A stretch of 64,000 bases of DNA from Cubamyces lactineus (GCA_022376465.1 JACDTU010000006.1:434001-498000); one strand, 5' to 3'. Numbered from the stretch's first letter, positions 1 to 11,754 are shown. Numbers and translations are program-made. The notes: generated by a model from the sequence alone, not told the origin.

Positions 1-1972
1 ATCTGCCTCCGCGTGTGTGCCTGCCGTCAACTTGCTTCTGGACTCCGTTGCAGCGTTTCGGCGGCCTCAAGAAACTGGTTTCAAGGTCGATAATATCCGT
101 AGCTTGAGAGAGCGTAGGTCAAAGAGCGTAATGGGTGTAGATATTTCAACGAGCGACGTGTTGGTCCTGCAAGGCGCAAGTCAAGGTGGTGGTGTGGAAT
201 GAAAGTATGTCTGTGCGTGGCTTACCCTCTGATTTCCTCCCTTTCCCCGTTGCCATGTCGATGACTACCGCGCGCGTGCCATTTTGCAGGCCCCCTGCCA
301 AATTCGAACACATGGATGAGTACGATCGGCGTACGGAGAATGTCATTGTGGCAACTTTCCACAGGGGTAACCGCGTTGCGACCTTGAGGATTAGAAAGCC
401 GGAGTCTCTGTCGTAATGGGAGTCGCTGCCATGCAACGACGTGCGATAGGCCTCGAGGTTTGTGGGCCCTATTATTCCCACCGCTGACCGTCTCCTGTAC
501 CCTCACCCATTTCGCACGGGCCAAGCCGAGTGGAAGCAACCGTTTTGTGCACTTCTCTAGCCTTAGCAGCGTTACGGTCGGCGATGACAATGACCAAAAG
601 GGCGCAGAAGATGTAGATGGTGAGTTGAGTCATTAGTCTTAATCCCTCACTCTGTTAATTATGACGAATGGTCAAAAATGACAAGTGGAAGAAACTCCCC
701 ACTCTACTTACGCGCATGTGCTCCGACAGGCCTTTCGTCCTATGTACTCCTCGTACAGCTGATATGCGAAGAAGCCGGTGACACGACATAGCATGCGTAT
801 CACTGGCTTCTATTGCTCGTCATTTGTTTCTGTACGCGATTCAATCAGTAGTACTTGAGCAATAGTCATGGTATGCGCACCGTGAACTGAAGGTGGCCGA
901 GCCACTAGTGGACGCAGAACGCTTGGTGGGGGCTAGCAGGGCGTTCCTCCTCTCCATACATATATGCACTCGCTCTGCCCGGAGACCTTCTTGCCACCTT
1001 GGGTCAAGGGTCCGGATGGGCGTAGCCGAAGTACGAAATGAAACCATGACGCACGGAGGCATGCAGATACAGTAGGTCTGGCTTTGGGGTGAGCGCAGGT
1101 CTCAAATTGACGCTTCTCACTCTGCGATCTATCTTACACATGGACTGCGCCGTACCAGAAGAGACTCCGCAGGTGGTGTGCGCGCAGGGATGTGGTGGAA
1201 GGAACAAGCTCCGGGCACGAACATCTCACTCGTTGTCTTTATATATGCTCACGGTGCTACAATACTCCTATGCTTCGTACGGACGTCTCGTTCAACGACA
1301 TTGGATGCAGCTGAACGATCCCAAATCCGGCAACTCGCATGCCATTCCGGGAGAATGAACGTCCGACCATGCTGTTTCTAATATTCATGCCGATACCGTT
1401 GGTGAGAGACTATTGGCAATGAGTGTTCGCAAAACGCAGCATGTTCGAATTAAATAAGAGCTCGGCAAATTGTTCTGTACACTGGACAGCTACCTCCTTC
1501 ACATCGTGGAATGAGTATACGGAGGGCCTAGATCTATCAACCGCATGGCGAGCTTGCGATGGTGCTACGCCACCTGGCGGCTGGCCGTAAAGGTTGGGCA
1601 GAGGAGTTAGACCTTGTGCCGTTTCAACGTCAATACAGTATATACTTCCTTCGTGTGGAACACGTTGGGACATGTGCATGAGTACCCGCTACAAGCCGCT
1701 ACAAGTCCGCCACAATGAGAAAGTTGAGGCTGTCGGCAAACGCCGAGTCCCCTGGCTACGCCTACTTAGTACCAAACACCATGCCAACCAGGCTTCATCC
1801 AATACCACCACGGTCCCCCATCCACTAGAGCGAACCGAAGGCTTGAAGGTACTGCATAAATATTTCGGTGTTATGATGCCCTTCATGCTGACTATGTATA
1901 TTTTCCAAGGTTCACGCGTCCGGATTCAGATCAGCTGCGACCCACCCATCCCAGTCACTTCATCTTTGGGCA
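1..1972. other. No recognisable gene
   Basis: Only short, overlapping reading frames without recognisable motifs are present. The best candidate is a 53-codon frame on the minus strand (472-633) with a hydrophobic N-terminus, but no family match or convincing splice continuation was found. The stretch probably holds the promoter of the F-box gene that starts at 1973. Confidence 0.5.
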
Positions 1973-3622
1973 ATGGAGGAAACTATGAGCAACCTTGTAC
2001 ATGACGCTCTCCAACTTGATCCGGATTCGTATCTCGATCCGAACGGCTCAGGAGACACCATCAAGCAAAACGCGCGCGAGGAATTATATCTCCGCAATAG
2101 CGGCTTGCCTATAAACCAACTTCCTCCCGAACTTCTCCTCGAGCTCTTCCTGACGTACATGTGCGACACGTACGCGACATACAAGCCATGGTGGTTGAAG
2201 CTTAGGAGTGTCTGTCAACACTGGAACCAATTCGCACTGTCTACCCCCATCCTTTGGCGTAGAGTCAGCGTCTACAAGAGCTCGCAGTGGCTTGAGCTAT
2301 GCCTCCGGAACTCACGAGAGACGACGATGGACGTCGTCTTCTACGAACAGCAGTTTCCAGCAGCAGACCTGTGTCTGCTGCTACCGCACACCTATCGTCT
2401 TCGCACCCTCAAGTTCCAAACGCGCATCTCTGCAGAGTGGATGCCTGTGCTACTGGAGATCCTCCAGGGCGATCTCGCAGCGCTCGAGATCCTGGAGTAC
2501 TTCCCGCCCTCGTTTAAGAGCCGTGATATCAGCTACCACCTTGCGCTTACGCATAGCCGGGCCCCGCTCCTCCACACCTTGGACGTTGTGGGAACGCGGG
2601 CACCCTCAGACGTCGCGCTGCTTTCTGGGCTACGCGATCTGAGTTTGGCGGCTTGCTCGACGGAGCTCACGGTTGGCGACTTTCTCTCGGTTCTTGCTTC
2701 TAACACACGTCTGGAGGCCCTCAGGCTCGAGAGTTTCTTGGACAAGCTCTCCGGAGCTTTCGATGTGCCTTCGATTAACCGCGAGGGTGCGATATCCCTC
2801 CCTCTCCTCCGCAAGCTCTGTCTTGTAGGCCACTCCATGCATCTCACGTCGGTGTTCCTCTCCTTTCTCCGCACACCGTCTACTCTCCACCTCTTATTGG
2901 TCGGCGACCTCGGAAATACCACGGATGACCAGATCACGCGTCCTATCGCACGGCTCCTGCCCCCTCCCTCTATACGCCTCTCTGCGTTGCCGATCCTCGC
3001 GTCCCCGACAGTCACCAGGGTCACCGTCCGCGTCTATCGGTGGTTCTATCATATCCACACGAACTTTATGGAGAGCGAGAAAGGCAGCGTGTCGCTCGAA
3101 GTCCAATCTGCCGCCGTAGACAGCCGGGATTCCTGGCTTGGGGAAGGCATCAGGGACCTCCTGGACGCGTTCGGCTCAGCACGAGAGCTGACGGGTTTGA
3201 CGATTCACGGAGATCAGACCTACCAGAGTCTCGCCGACTGGGAGAAAGTGCTGACGACGTTCCCTAAGCTCGAGAACATCGCGATTGCCGGTACGCAAGG
3301 GAGTAGCGAGCTCTGGACGGTGCTCCAAGCGGGCCTCGACGGCGACGGCGACATCAACAGCGACAACGTCAATTCTGAAGGGCCGAGCGGCGTGCCGTAC
3401 CCCCAGCTGAAGCGGATTGAGTACAGCGGCGGCATAGAGGCGACGCACGAGACGTGCACCGAAGTCCTCCGTTGTGTGCGAAAGCGCGCTGAGAGAGGCT
3501 GCCGTTTGTCGTCTCTTGAACTCTGCCTCTGCCACGATAGCGCGTCGTACGACCAGATGAAGGCGATCTACGCCCACCAATTCCAAAAGGTGGTGGACAG
3601 GTTTTCGTACAACGAGTGGTGA
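1973..3622 (+). CDS. F-box/LRR-like protein
   Basis: A single uninterrupted reading frame of 549 codons. Residues about 46-90 form an F-box: a LPPELLLELFLTY core followed by an RSVCQHWNQFA segment and an early tryptophan (ILWRRV). The rest is a long leucine-rich region with repeated short L-x-x-L blocks, as in agaricomycete F-box proteins whose LRR-like part is degenerate. F-box proteins of this kind are expected to dock on Skp1 of an SCF ubiquitin ligase and recruit a substrate through the C-terminal part; the substrate cannot be read from sequence. A second ATG four codons downstream (1985) is an alternative start. No intron is needed. Such genes occur in large lineage-specific families in agaricomycetes, and three more F-box-type genes lie in this window. 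Confidence 0.85.
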   Translation: MEETMSNLVHDALQLDPDSYLDPNGSGDTIKQNAREELYLRNSGLPINQLPPELLLELFLTYMCDTYATYKPWWLKLRSVCQHWNQFALSTPILWRRVSVYKSSQWLELCLRNSRETTMDVVFYEQQFPAADLCLLLPHTYRLRTLKFQTRISAEWMPVLLEILQGDLAALEILEYFPPSFKSRDISYHLALTHSRAPLLHTLDVVGTRAPSDVALLSGLRDLSLAACSTELTVGDFLSVLASNTRLEALRLESFLDKLSGAFDVPSINREGAISLPLLRKLCLVGHSMHLTSVFLSFLRTPSTLHLLLVGDLGNTTDDQITRPIARLLPPPSIRLSALPILASPTVTRVTVRVYRWFYHIHTNFMESEKGSVSLEVQSAAVDSRDSWLGEGIRDLLDAFGSARELTGLTIHGDQTYQSLADWEKVLTTFPKLENIAIAGTQGSSELWTVLQAGLDGDGDINSDNVNSEGPSGVPYPQLKRIEYSGGIEATHETCTEVLRCVRKRAERGCRLSSLELCLCHDSASYDQMKAIYAHQFQKVVDRFSYNEW

Positions 3623-4292
3623 GCGCGATGATAGCCATGGTGAGTGACCTTGATAGACGTGGTAGTGGGGTACTCACTGTGATGACAGGCGCGAATGAAC
3701 CTCGGGGCGCAAGTCGAAATACTGCCGGGATGCTTCCTATGTTATGTATACCCATGTTCAATGTATATGTTGTATGAATACTGCCCAGAGCTTGTCTCCC
3801 CTATGTAGACGATGGACGTGTACCACATACACGCTCGAAGTCTAGGCAGTGCGAACAAAGGCCGCGATCGGACCTGGATACCTGCGGTGAGTGTAGCGAG
3901 AATGAAGAACAAACCAGCAATCGCATCCCTTGCGCATACTGGCAGTACCAGAGCTGTGTGGAGGCAGCTAAAAGGGAGAGTGACGAGTGGATTGGATGGC
4001 AATGCCCATGTTGAGTGTTTGGATTCCGCAAAAGGACATCAAAGGGGTTTATTAGAGGACCTGAAGATATATCAGCAACACAATGTGGTACTGCAGACAA
4101 CGAGGGTATGAGTTCTCTATTCCGCATCTGACGGAGCCAATACGAACGCACCTCCATGCTAGTAGATACAGTCGGGGAAGGGGGTCGCCTACAGATAATG
4201 ATAGATGTAACATATCCCTGACGCTGCAGGAGATCCACTATGGATACGTCAACGCAAGTGCGTGGGGGAACCAACAGCATATACTCACGAAC
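3623..4292. other. Intergenic between convergent genes
   Basis: This holds the 3' flanks of the plus-strand F-box gene and the minus-strand DPH3 gene. Only short overlapping frames without family motifs were seen. Confidence 0.5.
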
Positions 4293-4739
4293 TCAGGCCG
4301 CAACTGCGATTGTCCTGGGCTGCTCATCCGCGATCGTGAGGTGCTCCAGAGCATCCTCGAAAACGTCGTTATCGCTGTCGTCCTCGTTCTGGCGGGCCTC
4401 CTTGCTTGGTGCGCTCTCCTCCTCGCTCGAATCACTCTCTTCCACCTCGCTCTCCGCACCCTCATCTTCATCGTCCGATGGCTCATCCTCAAAGTCAAGC
4501 TAGCCGACCGAGTCAGATACTCGCGTTGCGCTCCCGATGCGAACAGAAATACTCACTGGATCGTATATGACCCGTATTACAAGGCTACAGCTTGGACATG
4601 TCGCGATGTCCTCGTAGTTTTTGAGCTGCTTCTTCGAGATCTCGAAGCGGTCCCCGCATGGACATGGATAATGGTACACGCGCTTCTCCTCGTCCCACGC
4701 CATGTCCTCGATTTCGACCTCATCGTAGTATGCGCCCAT
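4293..4739 (-). CDS. DPH3: Diphthamide biosynthesis protein 3 (CSL zinc finger)
   Basis: Two exons (4739-4557 and 4499-4293) joined over a 57-bp GT-AG intron give 129 residues. The N-terminal 60 residues are the CSL zinc-finger domain: an acidic start (YDEVEIEDM), CPCGDRF with Cys26 and Cys28, and CPSC with Cys48 and Cys51. These four cysteines are the expected metal ligands. Dph3/Kti11 supplies electrons to the radical step of diphthamide synthesis on elongation factor 2, acting with Dph1-Dph2, and is also a partner of the Elongator complex for tRNA wobble-uridine modification. The C-terminal tail after the splice is strongly acidic and Ser-rich, longer than in yeast (82 residues). The start is fixed by the conserved N-terminal motif. 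It is divergently arranged with MTO1, 277 bp apart; both act, at least in part, in tRNA wobble modification. Confidence 0.92.
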
Positions 4740-5016
4740 TATGCAGAGGGTATAGAGACGGATACAGCGAGACGGAAGAGCGTGAGGCAGAGGGTGGTAG
4801 GATGCGGTGGTTTAGAGTCAAAGATCTAAGGTGACCAAGGGTGCCTCCGAGAATTGATCCGCCCGGCGTGCGCGGAAAAACGGATTACGGAAGCATGCTG
4901 TGGCTACTCGTGGAAAGCGTCTCAAGCGGTTCGCTCGAGTCCAGGACAACTTCTACCAGCTTAACCTCCTACCAGGAGTGGCCAACAACAGGAGCTCAGA
5001 AAAATACGATCTCCGT
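4740..5016. promoter_or_regulatory. Divergent promoter region, DPH3/MTO1
   Basis: The two start codons face away from each other across 277 bp, so promoters of both genes must lie here or in their first introns. No specific element was recognised. If the alternative MTO1 start at 4900 is used, the shared interval shrinks to 160 bp. Confidence 0.5.
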
Positions 5017-7971
5017 ATGCTTGGGTGCATCAAGAGCTCACTCAAGCAGTCATCCAGAAGATATGCGACGCTGAGTTCGTCCACACATCCACTCGCATAT
5101 GACGGTACGTCTGTTCAGAATACGTGTTTATACATGGCTTCTAACCCCACCACATAGTCTGTGTAATCGGAGGCGGACATGCTGGGTGCGAGGCTGCTGC
5201 TGGCGCAGCAAGAACGGGGGCTCGCACGCTCTTGTTGACTCAGAACCCCAACACCATCGGCGAGCTGTCGTGCAACCCGTCCATGGGCGGCGTTGGCAAA
5301 GGTACCCTCATGCGTGAGGTGGATGCCTTGGACGGACTTTGCGCCAAAGTCACAGGTGATTCGCCCTCAAGGGTTCTATCACAACCGCATAGCATCTGAT
5401 GCTTGTTGGTAGACGCTGCTGGTATTCAGTTTCAGATACTAAACCGTTCGAAAGGCGCTGCTGTGTGGGTCAGTCGGCTCATGTACTGGTACCATGGGCG
5501 CTACAAACTCATGTTCCGCACGTTATGTAGAGTCCCAGGGCGCAAGTCGATAGAAAGCTGTACAAGAAGCATATGCAGGATGCACTGTCGAGGTACCCGA
5601 ACCTGGACATCCACGCAGGAAGCGTCTTTGACCTTGTACTCGGACCTTCACCCTTGTCCCCGGATTCCTCTCGCCCGGAAGTACGAGGCGTGAAATTAGG
5701 TATGTAGCCTTCTCCAGATCGCTCCGCGCTTTTATGCACTCACTACGCTCGCCTCAGACTCGGGTGAGATCATCACTTGTTCGCAGGTGGTCATATGCAC
5801 GGGAACATTCCTATCAGGCGAGATCCATATAGGTATGCAGAACTCTTCAAGAGATTGTCAGCAGGATATCAACTCAAATTATCATAGGCATGAAGCGTTT
5901 TCCCGCTGGTCGAATGGGTGAAGCCCCCACAGTTGGGCTGTCCGCATCGCTCAACGCCGCGGGTTTTCGCCTTGGACGATTACAAACAGGTACTCCCGCT
6001 CGTCTTGCCAAGGACAGTATCAATTTCTCCTCGCTCGAGGTCCAGGAAGGCGATAAGGATCCCGTACCCTTCAGTTTCATGCACGACACCGTCGCCAATG
6101 CAGTAGGCTCGCAATTCCTCTCAATTCTGAGCAGCGTTCACGTATCGCGACTGTAGGCCAACCAAGTCCTGTGCTACAAGACGGTCACGACACCAGCCAC
6201 CCACGATATCATCAGGGCGAACATAGAACGATGCGTTCATATACAAGAGACGAAGAAGGGTAGGTGCACTCATCTCATCGTTTAGCAGAGCTTCGTTCCT
6301 TATATTGATCCTACACTATAGGGCCGCGCTATTGTCCGTCGCTTGAAGCCAAGGTGATGCGATTCCCACAGAAGTCCGCCCACAATGTGTGGCTCGAGCC
6401 TGAGGGTTACGACTCAGGTACGGCACAGGTACGGCAAGCACGTGGCTGTCACACTTATGCGTTCGAACAGACCTCATCTATCCGAATGGGCTGTCATGCA
6501 GCATGCCAGAAGATGTACAAGAGACCTTGTATCGCTCGGTCCCTGGATTGGAGAACGTCAAGATTGTCCGACCAGCGTACGGCGTCGAATACGACCATGT
6601 CGATGCAAGGGAGCTTGGGCGTGAGCTGCGATTTCTGCAATCTGTCCTTAGTTCCCGTGTTGACTGCGAGTACAGCTACGTTGGAAACTAAACGCATCAA
6701 GGTAAAGAATTGCTAGATCATCTGAGTGATAAGCCTACGTACTAACTTCAGCTCAGGGCCTCTTCCTTGCTGGTCAAATCAACGGTACGCTTAAGCTATG
6801 CACAGGACGTTTTTCGCTCTAATAGGGGACCCGCAGGGACTACTGGGTATGAGGAAGCTGCTGGTCAAGGCGTTGTCGCAGGACTCAATGCTGGCCTGGC
6901 TGCGCTTCATCACCCACCGCTCGTCATCTCGCGTGCGGATGGCTTCATTGGCGTTATGATTGACGATCTCATCGTCAAAGGGGCCGAAGAGCCTTGTAAG
7001 TCCGCTGTTTTACGACACCTTCTATATTTGCGCGCAAACGCTCATCGTACGGCCCCGCAGACCGAATGTTCACTTCGCGTTCAGAGTACCGGATGACCTT
7101 GCGAAGCGATAACGCAGACCTGAGGCTCACAGAGAAAGGTCAGAGGACGCATGGAAGCGTGCGGGATGCCGTTGTAGCTGACGTGGCTCCCAGGTAGAGC
7201 GCTTGGCGCTGTGGGCGACGCTCGATGGAACCGCTTCGAGTCAACTCGGGCAGAGATCGCGCGGGTGACGGAGTTGCTCCATTCCTTTGTTCTCAGCCCA
7301 CAGGCAAGTCATCTCGACGTAGTCTCGCTCGTTCCAAGACATCGATAACACAGGTGTATAGCAATGGCAACGACACGGGTTCGATAGGAAGCTGGATGGT
7401 GCTAAGAAAAGGTGTGTGCCTTGGTGTTCGTATGCCCAGACAAGAACTTAACGGCCACTTCGATGAAAGCGCGTTCGAAATGCTGCGCCATCGGAACGTG
7501 GCGATTGAAGCCTTGACGGCCGTACTACCTGAGCTCAGATCTGTTCACCCGCATATACTGACGCGCGTAGAGACTGACGGTCAGTGTGTCGCGTTGGTCC
7601 ACTTTCACAGCGTCTGATACCTGCCTGTTCCTAGCCGTGTACAGCTCTCATCTCCGCCGTCAAGAAGCGGACCTCCGCGTATTCATGGAGGACGAGACGC
7701 TTGCGCTCGACCCGCATCTGGACTACAACACTGTCGAAGGCTTGAGTTCCGAAGTTAGGGAGCGCCTGTCCAAAGTGCGCCCGACAAGCATAGTAAGTAG
7801 TCGTGATGGTGTGCCGCGGAGAGAGAAGCTGATACTGGGCTGGGGCAGGGCGCGGCGAAGCGCATGGAAGGCATGACACCTTCGTCTATGATCTACCTAT
7901 TGAAGCATGCGCGGCGGACCAATGCGATCAAGCGTGGACGCGGGCTCGCTGAAGATACGCTCGCGATGTGA
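5017..7971 (+). CDS. MTO1: Mitochondrial tRNA uridine-5-carboxymethylaminomethyl-modifying enzyme (GidA/MnmG family)
   Basis: Seventeen exons with sixteen short introns join in frame to 685 residues. The FAD-binding motif is [10 protein letters not shown] (from about 5165), followed by [12 protein letters not shown], the [18 protein letters not shown] block, [16 protein letters not shown] and the SRSEYRM(T)LR block, all hallmarks of GidA/MnmG/MTO1. The C-terminal helical part ends soon after [13 protein letters not shown]1 works with the GTPase MSS1/GTPBP3 to modify uridine 34 of mitochondrial tRNAs. The first residues (from [17 protein letters not shown]) are basic and Ser-rich, as in a mitochondrial presequence. 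An in-frame ATG at 4900 would add 39 basic residues and is an alternative start. Intron 14 (7304-7353) has a GC donor (CAG|GCAAGT). No frameshift remains after splicing, so the gene looks intact. Confidence 0.93.
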
Positions 7972-8858
7972 GCTCAGTACTTACGCGCCTTGCACGACAT
8001 AGCCACACCTCGCTGCTCCAACCTTTAGAAGCCCAGTTCACCCTACTGTATACCACGATATCAGATCTGAATATCGGCACTGGTGTCCTGTAAGTATATT
8101 ATTATCGGGCGCTGTCCCATTATTTGCCAGACAGGATATTTGCTAGGCCAACCCTCCGCGCACGCGCCGACGAAAGTGCCGACAATCACATATGAAGCAG
8201 CTAAGTGAGTCCGCAGTCATCCGTCATGCCAACTTATGACAGCCAGAAGCTTTGCTGGAAACATGCGCCGACCACACGACAGAGAGCGCTGTAGTCGACC
8301 GTCTTACATACCGTTCGGGCTGTCCGACCGATCGCAGAGCCGCCCTAGGTCCGCTGACTGATCACCCGCCAACGCCGCCTTCGCAGCCATCGACGTGGCG
8401 AAAGGTCGATTGCACGGTCATGCTTCGGCATTCATCATATTGAATGCGCTCTCAAGATACCAGGTCTCCCACAGATCCTTGCGTAAGCTGCATTTCCGGC
8501 CCTTCGACCTGCCGTAAGACGTCTGCTCACGCTTGAGCTCCGCCTCTTCCGGAAGCAGATGTCGTGCCTAGTACTGCGATCCTGCCTGAGCAATGCCTCC
8601 GTTCCAATTGACTATATCGCCTATGGGTCCGCATGTGCATCCATCATCTTCACTGCCCCAACACGGAATGCGGCGGTTCTCATTGAACCAAATAGCTCGA
8701 TCACGTGACGCTCGCACGTCAGCGCGCAACATCCTCGCGCAATCGCAGCTCGACCATTTGCAGTCATACAACTACAAAACAAATCGTTCCGCCATGGGCG
8801 AACAGGTTCGTCTTCCCCGTGTTCTGCCTCCCATCTCATCTGCCAGCTGCCTACAGCA
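7972..8858. other. No recognisable gene
   Basis: Between the MTO1 stop and the next F-box-like gene. Several short frames and possible splice sites occur but none gives a recognisable domain. It may hold remnants of a decayed gene and the promoter of the gene at 8859. Confidence 0.4.
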
Positions 8859-9824
8859 ATGGATGCACTGCCCCTCGAGCTGCACGCCCAAATTTTCGAG
8901 TTCGCATGTACGGACGACGGCTCGACGGCGCGTTCGCTCTCCCTCGTCTCGCGCTATGTTCGCCATATAGCTGCTCCATACCTCTATCAGTCTCTGTCCA
9001 TCGCTGGCTTGGAGCAGATGCACGAGCTCGTCGCGCGGCTTGACGTCACACCCCCGCACCTACGTCGCATTCGCCACCTCTTCCTCTCTGACTGGACTCA
9101 CAGCCAGACCAAAGACCGTGTCGTCGGCACTTCGGACGAAGCCCAAGACCGGTACGAGGCCGAGAGGATATTCGCGTTGCGAATCCTCGCCTTCGCCGCG
9201 TCGACCGTGGAGACCCTCGCCGTCACCGTCTCGTGCCCATTCACCGGCCCACCCATCCTCGGAACGCTATTTTCCATGTCGATGCCCCGCCTGACTGAAC
9301 TTTCAGTTCATGGCTTCTATCCCTTCCCGCACGCACCCCGTTCCATGCCGCGCTTGGAAAGACTGCATCTATCGGGAAACAGGAACCCCCATGGCCTTCT
9401 TCAGCTCGGCGCCCTCGACGTCGCGTGCCCTTCGCTCATACATCTACGAGTGTCTGGTCTCGTCGCTGCTGCGTCGTTCGCCGAGGAACTTCGATCCGCT
9501 ATCGTTAACCGCGAGGATGATGCGCATACTCGTTCGTCGCCCTCGCCCGCGTCTATACCTCCCATGCTACGATGTGTCTCCATCGAGGTGCGACAGCTGC
9601 AGAGCTTGGTACCACGGAAGACCGGGGTATCGCGAGGGATGCGGCTCATGCACGACAAAATGCTCACGTCTCTACGTGAGCTGGAGGGCCGAGGAGACTC
9701 GACGCGGTACCCACGCGTTACCGTTACGGAGAAGAACGAGGATAGTGACATGTACTCCGTACTCAAGCACGACTGGCTAGACGGACTGATTACACCATTA
9801 GAGCCTATCGCGCCGTGTCCATGA
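8859..9824 (+). CDS. F-box-like protein
   Basis: An intron-free frame of 321 codons. It opens with MDALPLELHAQIFEFAC, the start of an F-box, then SLSLVSRYVRHIAAPYLYQ, which matches the second half of agaricomycete F-box-like domains. The body contains leucine-rich segments (RIRHLFLSDW, MPRLTELSVHGFYPF, PSLIHLRVSGL) typical of these proteins, which are expected to link a substrate to an SCF ubiquitin ligase. The start is fixed because the F-box begins at residue 4. The C-terminal 90 residues are less conserved-looking and polar. The substrate is unknown. Confidence 0.75.
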   Translation: MDALPLELHAQIFEFACTDDGSTARSLSLVSRYVRHIAAPYLYQSLSIAGLEQMHELVARLDVTPPHLRRIRHLFLSDWTHSQTKDRVVGTSDEAQDRYEAERIFALRILAFAASTVETLAVTVSCPFTGPPILGTLFSMSMPRLTELSVHGFYPFPHAPRSMPRLERLHLSGNRNPHGLLQLGALDVACPSLIHLRVSGLVAAASFAEELRSAIVNREDDAHTRSSPSPASIPPMLRCVSIEVRQLQSLVPRKTGVSRGMRLMHDKMLTSLRELEGRGDSTRYPRVTVTEKNEDSDMYSVLKHDWLDGLITPLEPIAPCP

Positions 9825-10454
9825 TACCTTCCGGACGTACTGTACTGATGCTACTGCAATTGCTGTCGTTTGTTGTATTGTTATATCCACTTTAATATTT
9901 ACTATGATGCATACCTTCTTGAATCGTTCGTATACTCACTTGCATAGCCGAGCAACTACTGGTAGAAAGGCCATTGAGAGCGTGCGTTTACAGCCCGTTT
10001 TTCGCCTTGAAGTTGATCAAGATGTCGGCTTGAATATGGATACGCAGGTCGCACGCAATAGTCAGGTCGGATTTTCTGACTTGACGCCTTCAGGCTCGGA
10101 TAGCGCTTGGGCCTGGGATTATACAGTGGACCATGCGCTGCACAGCTTCAATCACAACCACGACCCGCGAGCTCTAAACTAGCTAGATCGGAGCCAGTCC
10201 CGTGAGAGGGGCACACCTATACAAGTGAGTTGATGTTGCGCGTTCAGCGATACCGAGCCACACAACATTGTGCGCCATATACTGTATTCTATGAGACGTA
10301 TCGCCATGTCTGAAGAAACCGCGAGTACGCTGATCTAACATACCTCTTAGCTACACGACTCGCCGATACTCTCGGTAGAGCAAGCATTGCAGCAACCATA
10401 GTGAGCACTACTCTTGATTCCTGAAGAGAGAGCCAAGTGAACTAAGACATTGAC
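9825..10454. other. No recognisable gene
   Basis: One 92-codon plus-strand frame (9904-10182) was seen but has no recognisable motif and is probably chance. The interval likely includes the promoter of the rhodanese gene. Confidence 0.45.
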
Positions 10455-11504
10455 ATGGTGCTGAGAATGTCTCGAGGTGGTCGGACACCGACGTCGTCGT
10501 CTCGGTCAACCAGCAGCTACGGTGTGGAGGTCATTGACCAATGGCGAACCATTCCGTCCGAACGCTTCTCCGAGCTACCTAGCACCACGCCTACTCCGGC
10601 AGATTCGGACCCACTCACTCCAATCCGGGAGCAGGTCGCGGAGACGATCGTGCTCAGGGCTACGCGCGACGCAGAGACCGTCGACGGCACCAAAGTTGGC
10701 GTCGTGACGACGTTGCCCTATACCTCAGGCGAAGAGTTCCTGCGTACTATCGCTGCGGCGTTCGAACATGCTACCCTCCTCAGGCAACAACCGTATCTCT
10801 TCATCCTCGCCCTCCCAACCCAAGGCACCAGTCCATTGCTAATATGTGGGTCCTCCGAGGAACTTTCCGAGCGCGCAGGCATCCTAGTCAAATCGAAGTT
10901 CCTGAATCGCGTCCAGCAGTACGAATTTCGCCACGGACGGTGGGGCGCACTCATCCGCGATCTCTGCTCCACCTCGTATGATGAAGCCGCTATGTGGGAC
11001 GCCGTGCGCAAAGCTGCTCGGCAACCAATGGACCCTCTTCGTCCCCCGCCGGGCTCGCGAAGCATCTCCCAGATCCTGGACGACGCTCGCGCGCGACTAC
11101 AGCGCATTACACCCCAACGCGCCTACGACGAGCTGCAAGACCCAACGGTCGAGTGGCCTGTCGTCCTAGTCGACATTCGGCCAGAAGCGCAGCGGCGAGA
11201 ATTCGGGAGTATCGCGGGGGCCCTCATCGTCGAGCGCAACGTGCTAGAATGGCGCTTCGATCCACGATGCGCGTACCGGCTGCCCATCGCGAACAGATAC
11301 GACTTGCGCGTCATCATCTTTTGTCAAGAGAGCTATACGTCGTCGCTTGCGGCGGCGAGCTTGCACGACTTGGGCTTGTTGAATGCGACGGACATGATTG
11401 GGGGCTATGCGGCTTGGAAGGAGGCGGGGCTGCCCGACGAAGTGGAAGTGTCGTCTACGGCTCCTCCCACCGATGGTCGGATTTCCGCCCCTGCAGATCC
11501 ATGA
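10455..11504 (+). CDS. Rhodanese-domain protein with an aaRS-editing-like N-terminal part
   Basis: An intron-free frame of 349 codons. Residues about 215-335 are a rhodanese domain: VVLVDIRPEAQR at its start, then IIFCQESYTSS with the candidate catalytic Cys290 in the active-site loop, and ATDMIGGYAAWKEAGLP at its end. Rhodanese domains transfer sulfane sulfur or act as persulfide carriers. Residues about 80-160 resemble the C-terminal DHHA1-like part of alanyl-tRNA-synthetase-related proteins (YLFILALP then SPLLICGSSEEL and KSKFLNRV); this assignment is tentative. The first 50 residues are Ser/Thr-rich and probably disordered. An ATG at 10467 is an alternative start. No targeting signal is obvious. 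Confidence 0.8.
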   Translation: MVLRMSRGGRTPTSSSRSTSSYGVEVIDQWRTIPSERFSELPSTTPTPADSDPLTPIREQVAETIVLRATRDAETVDGTKVGVVTTLPYTSGEEFLRTIAAAFEHATLLRQQPYLFILALPTQGTSPLLICGSSEELSERAGILVKSKFLNRVQQYEFRHGRWGALIRDLCSTSYDEAAMWDAVRKAARQPMDPLRPPPGSRSISQILDDARARLQRITPQRAYDELQDPTVEWPVVLVDIRPEAQRREFGSIAGALIVERNVLEWRFDPRCAYRLPIANRYDLRVIIFCQESYTSSLAAASLHDLGLLNATDMIGGYAAWKEAGLPDEVEVSSTAPPTDGRISAPADP

Positions 11505-11747
11505 GATGATGGATGCTTGAAGTGAGGCTTTGGAGGTGAGTTCTGTGGACGTGTATTCCCGCTTATAGTAGTGTATGCATATAAGATGTACAACGTTCAA
11601 GTGTGCCCTACAGAGTAAGTGAGCACACCTTCTGTAATACGACACAGAGCCATCCCTCCTCGAACGTAAAGTCGCTTGTAGCCTTTATGCATATTAACGA
11701 GCGCGAACAGAACGAGGAAGATTCTAGTTATCATTGGTCGGGTAATC

Positions 11748-11751
11748 AAAA
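11748..11751 (-). terminator. Pol III T-run after tRNA-Val
   Basis: Four T residues on the minus strand, three bases after the 3' end of the tRNA, form a minimal RNA polymerase III terminator. Confidence 0.5.
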
Positions 11752-11754
11752 TCA

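Noticed and set aside
472..633. 53-codon minus-strand frame with hydrophobic N-terminus
   Set aside because: No homology recognised, no convincing splice continuation; could be real but cannot be supported.
5017..7971. MTO1 as a pseudogene because of many short frames
   Set aside because: All seventeen exons join in frame with GT-AG or one GC-AG intron and all family blocks are present.
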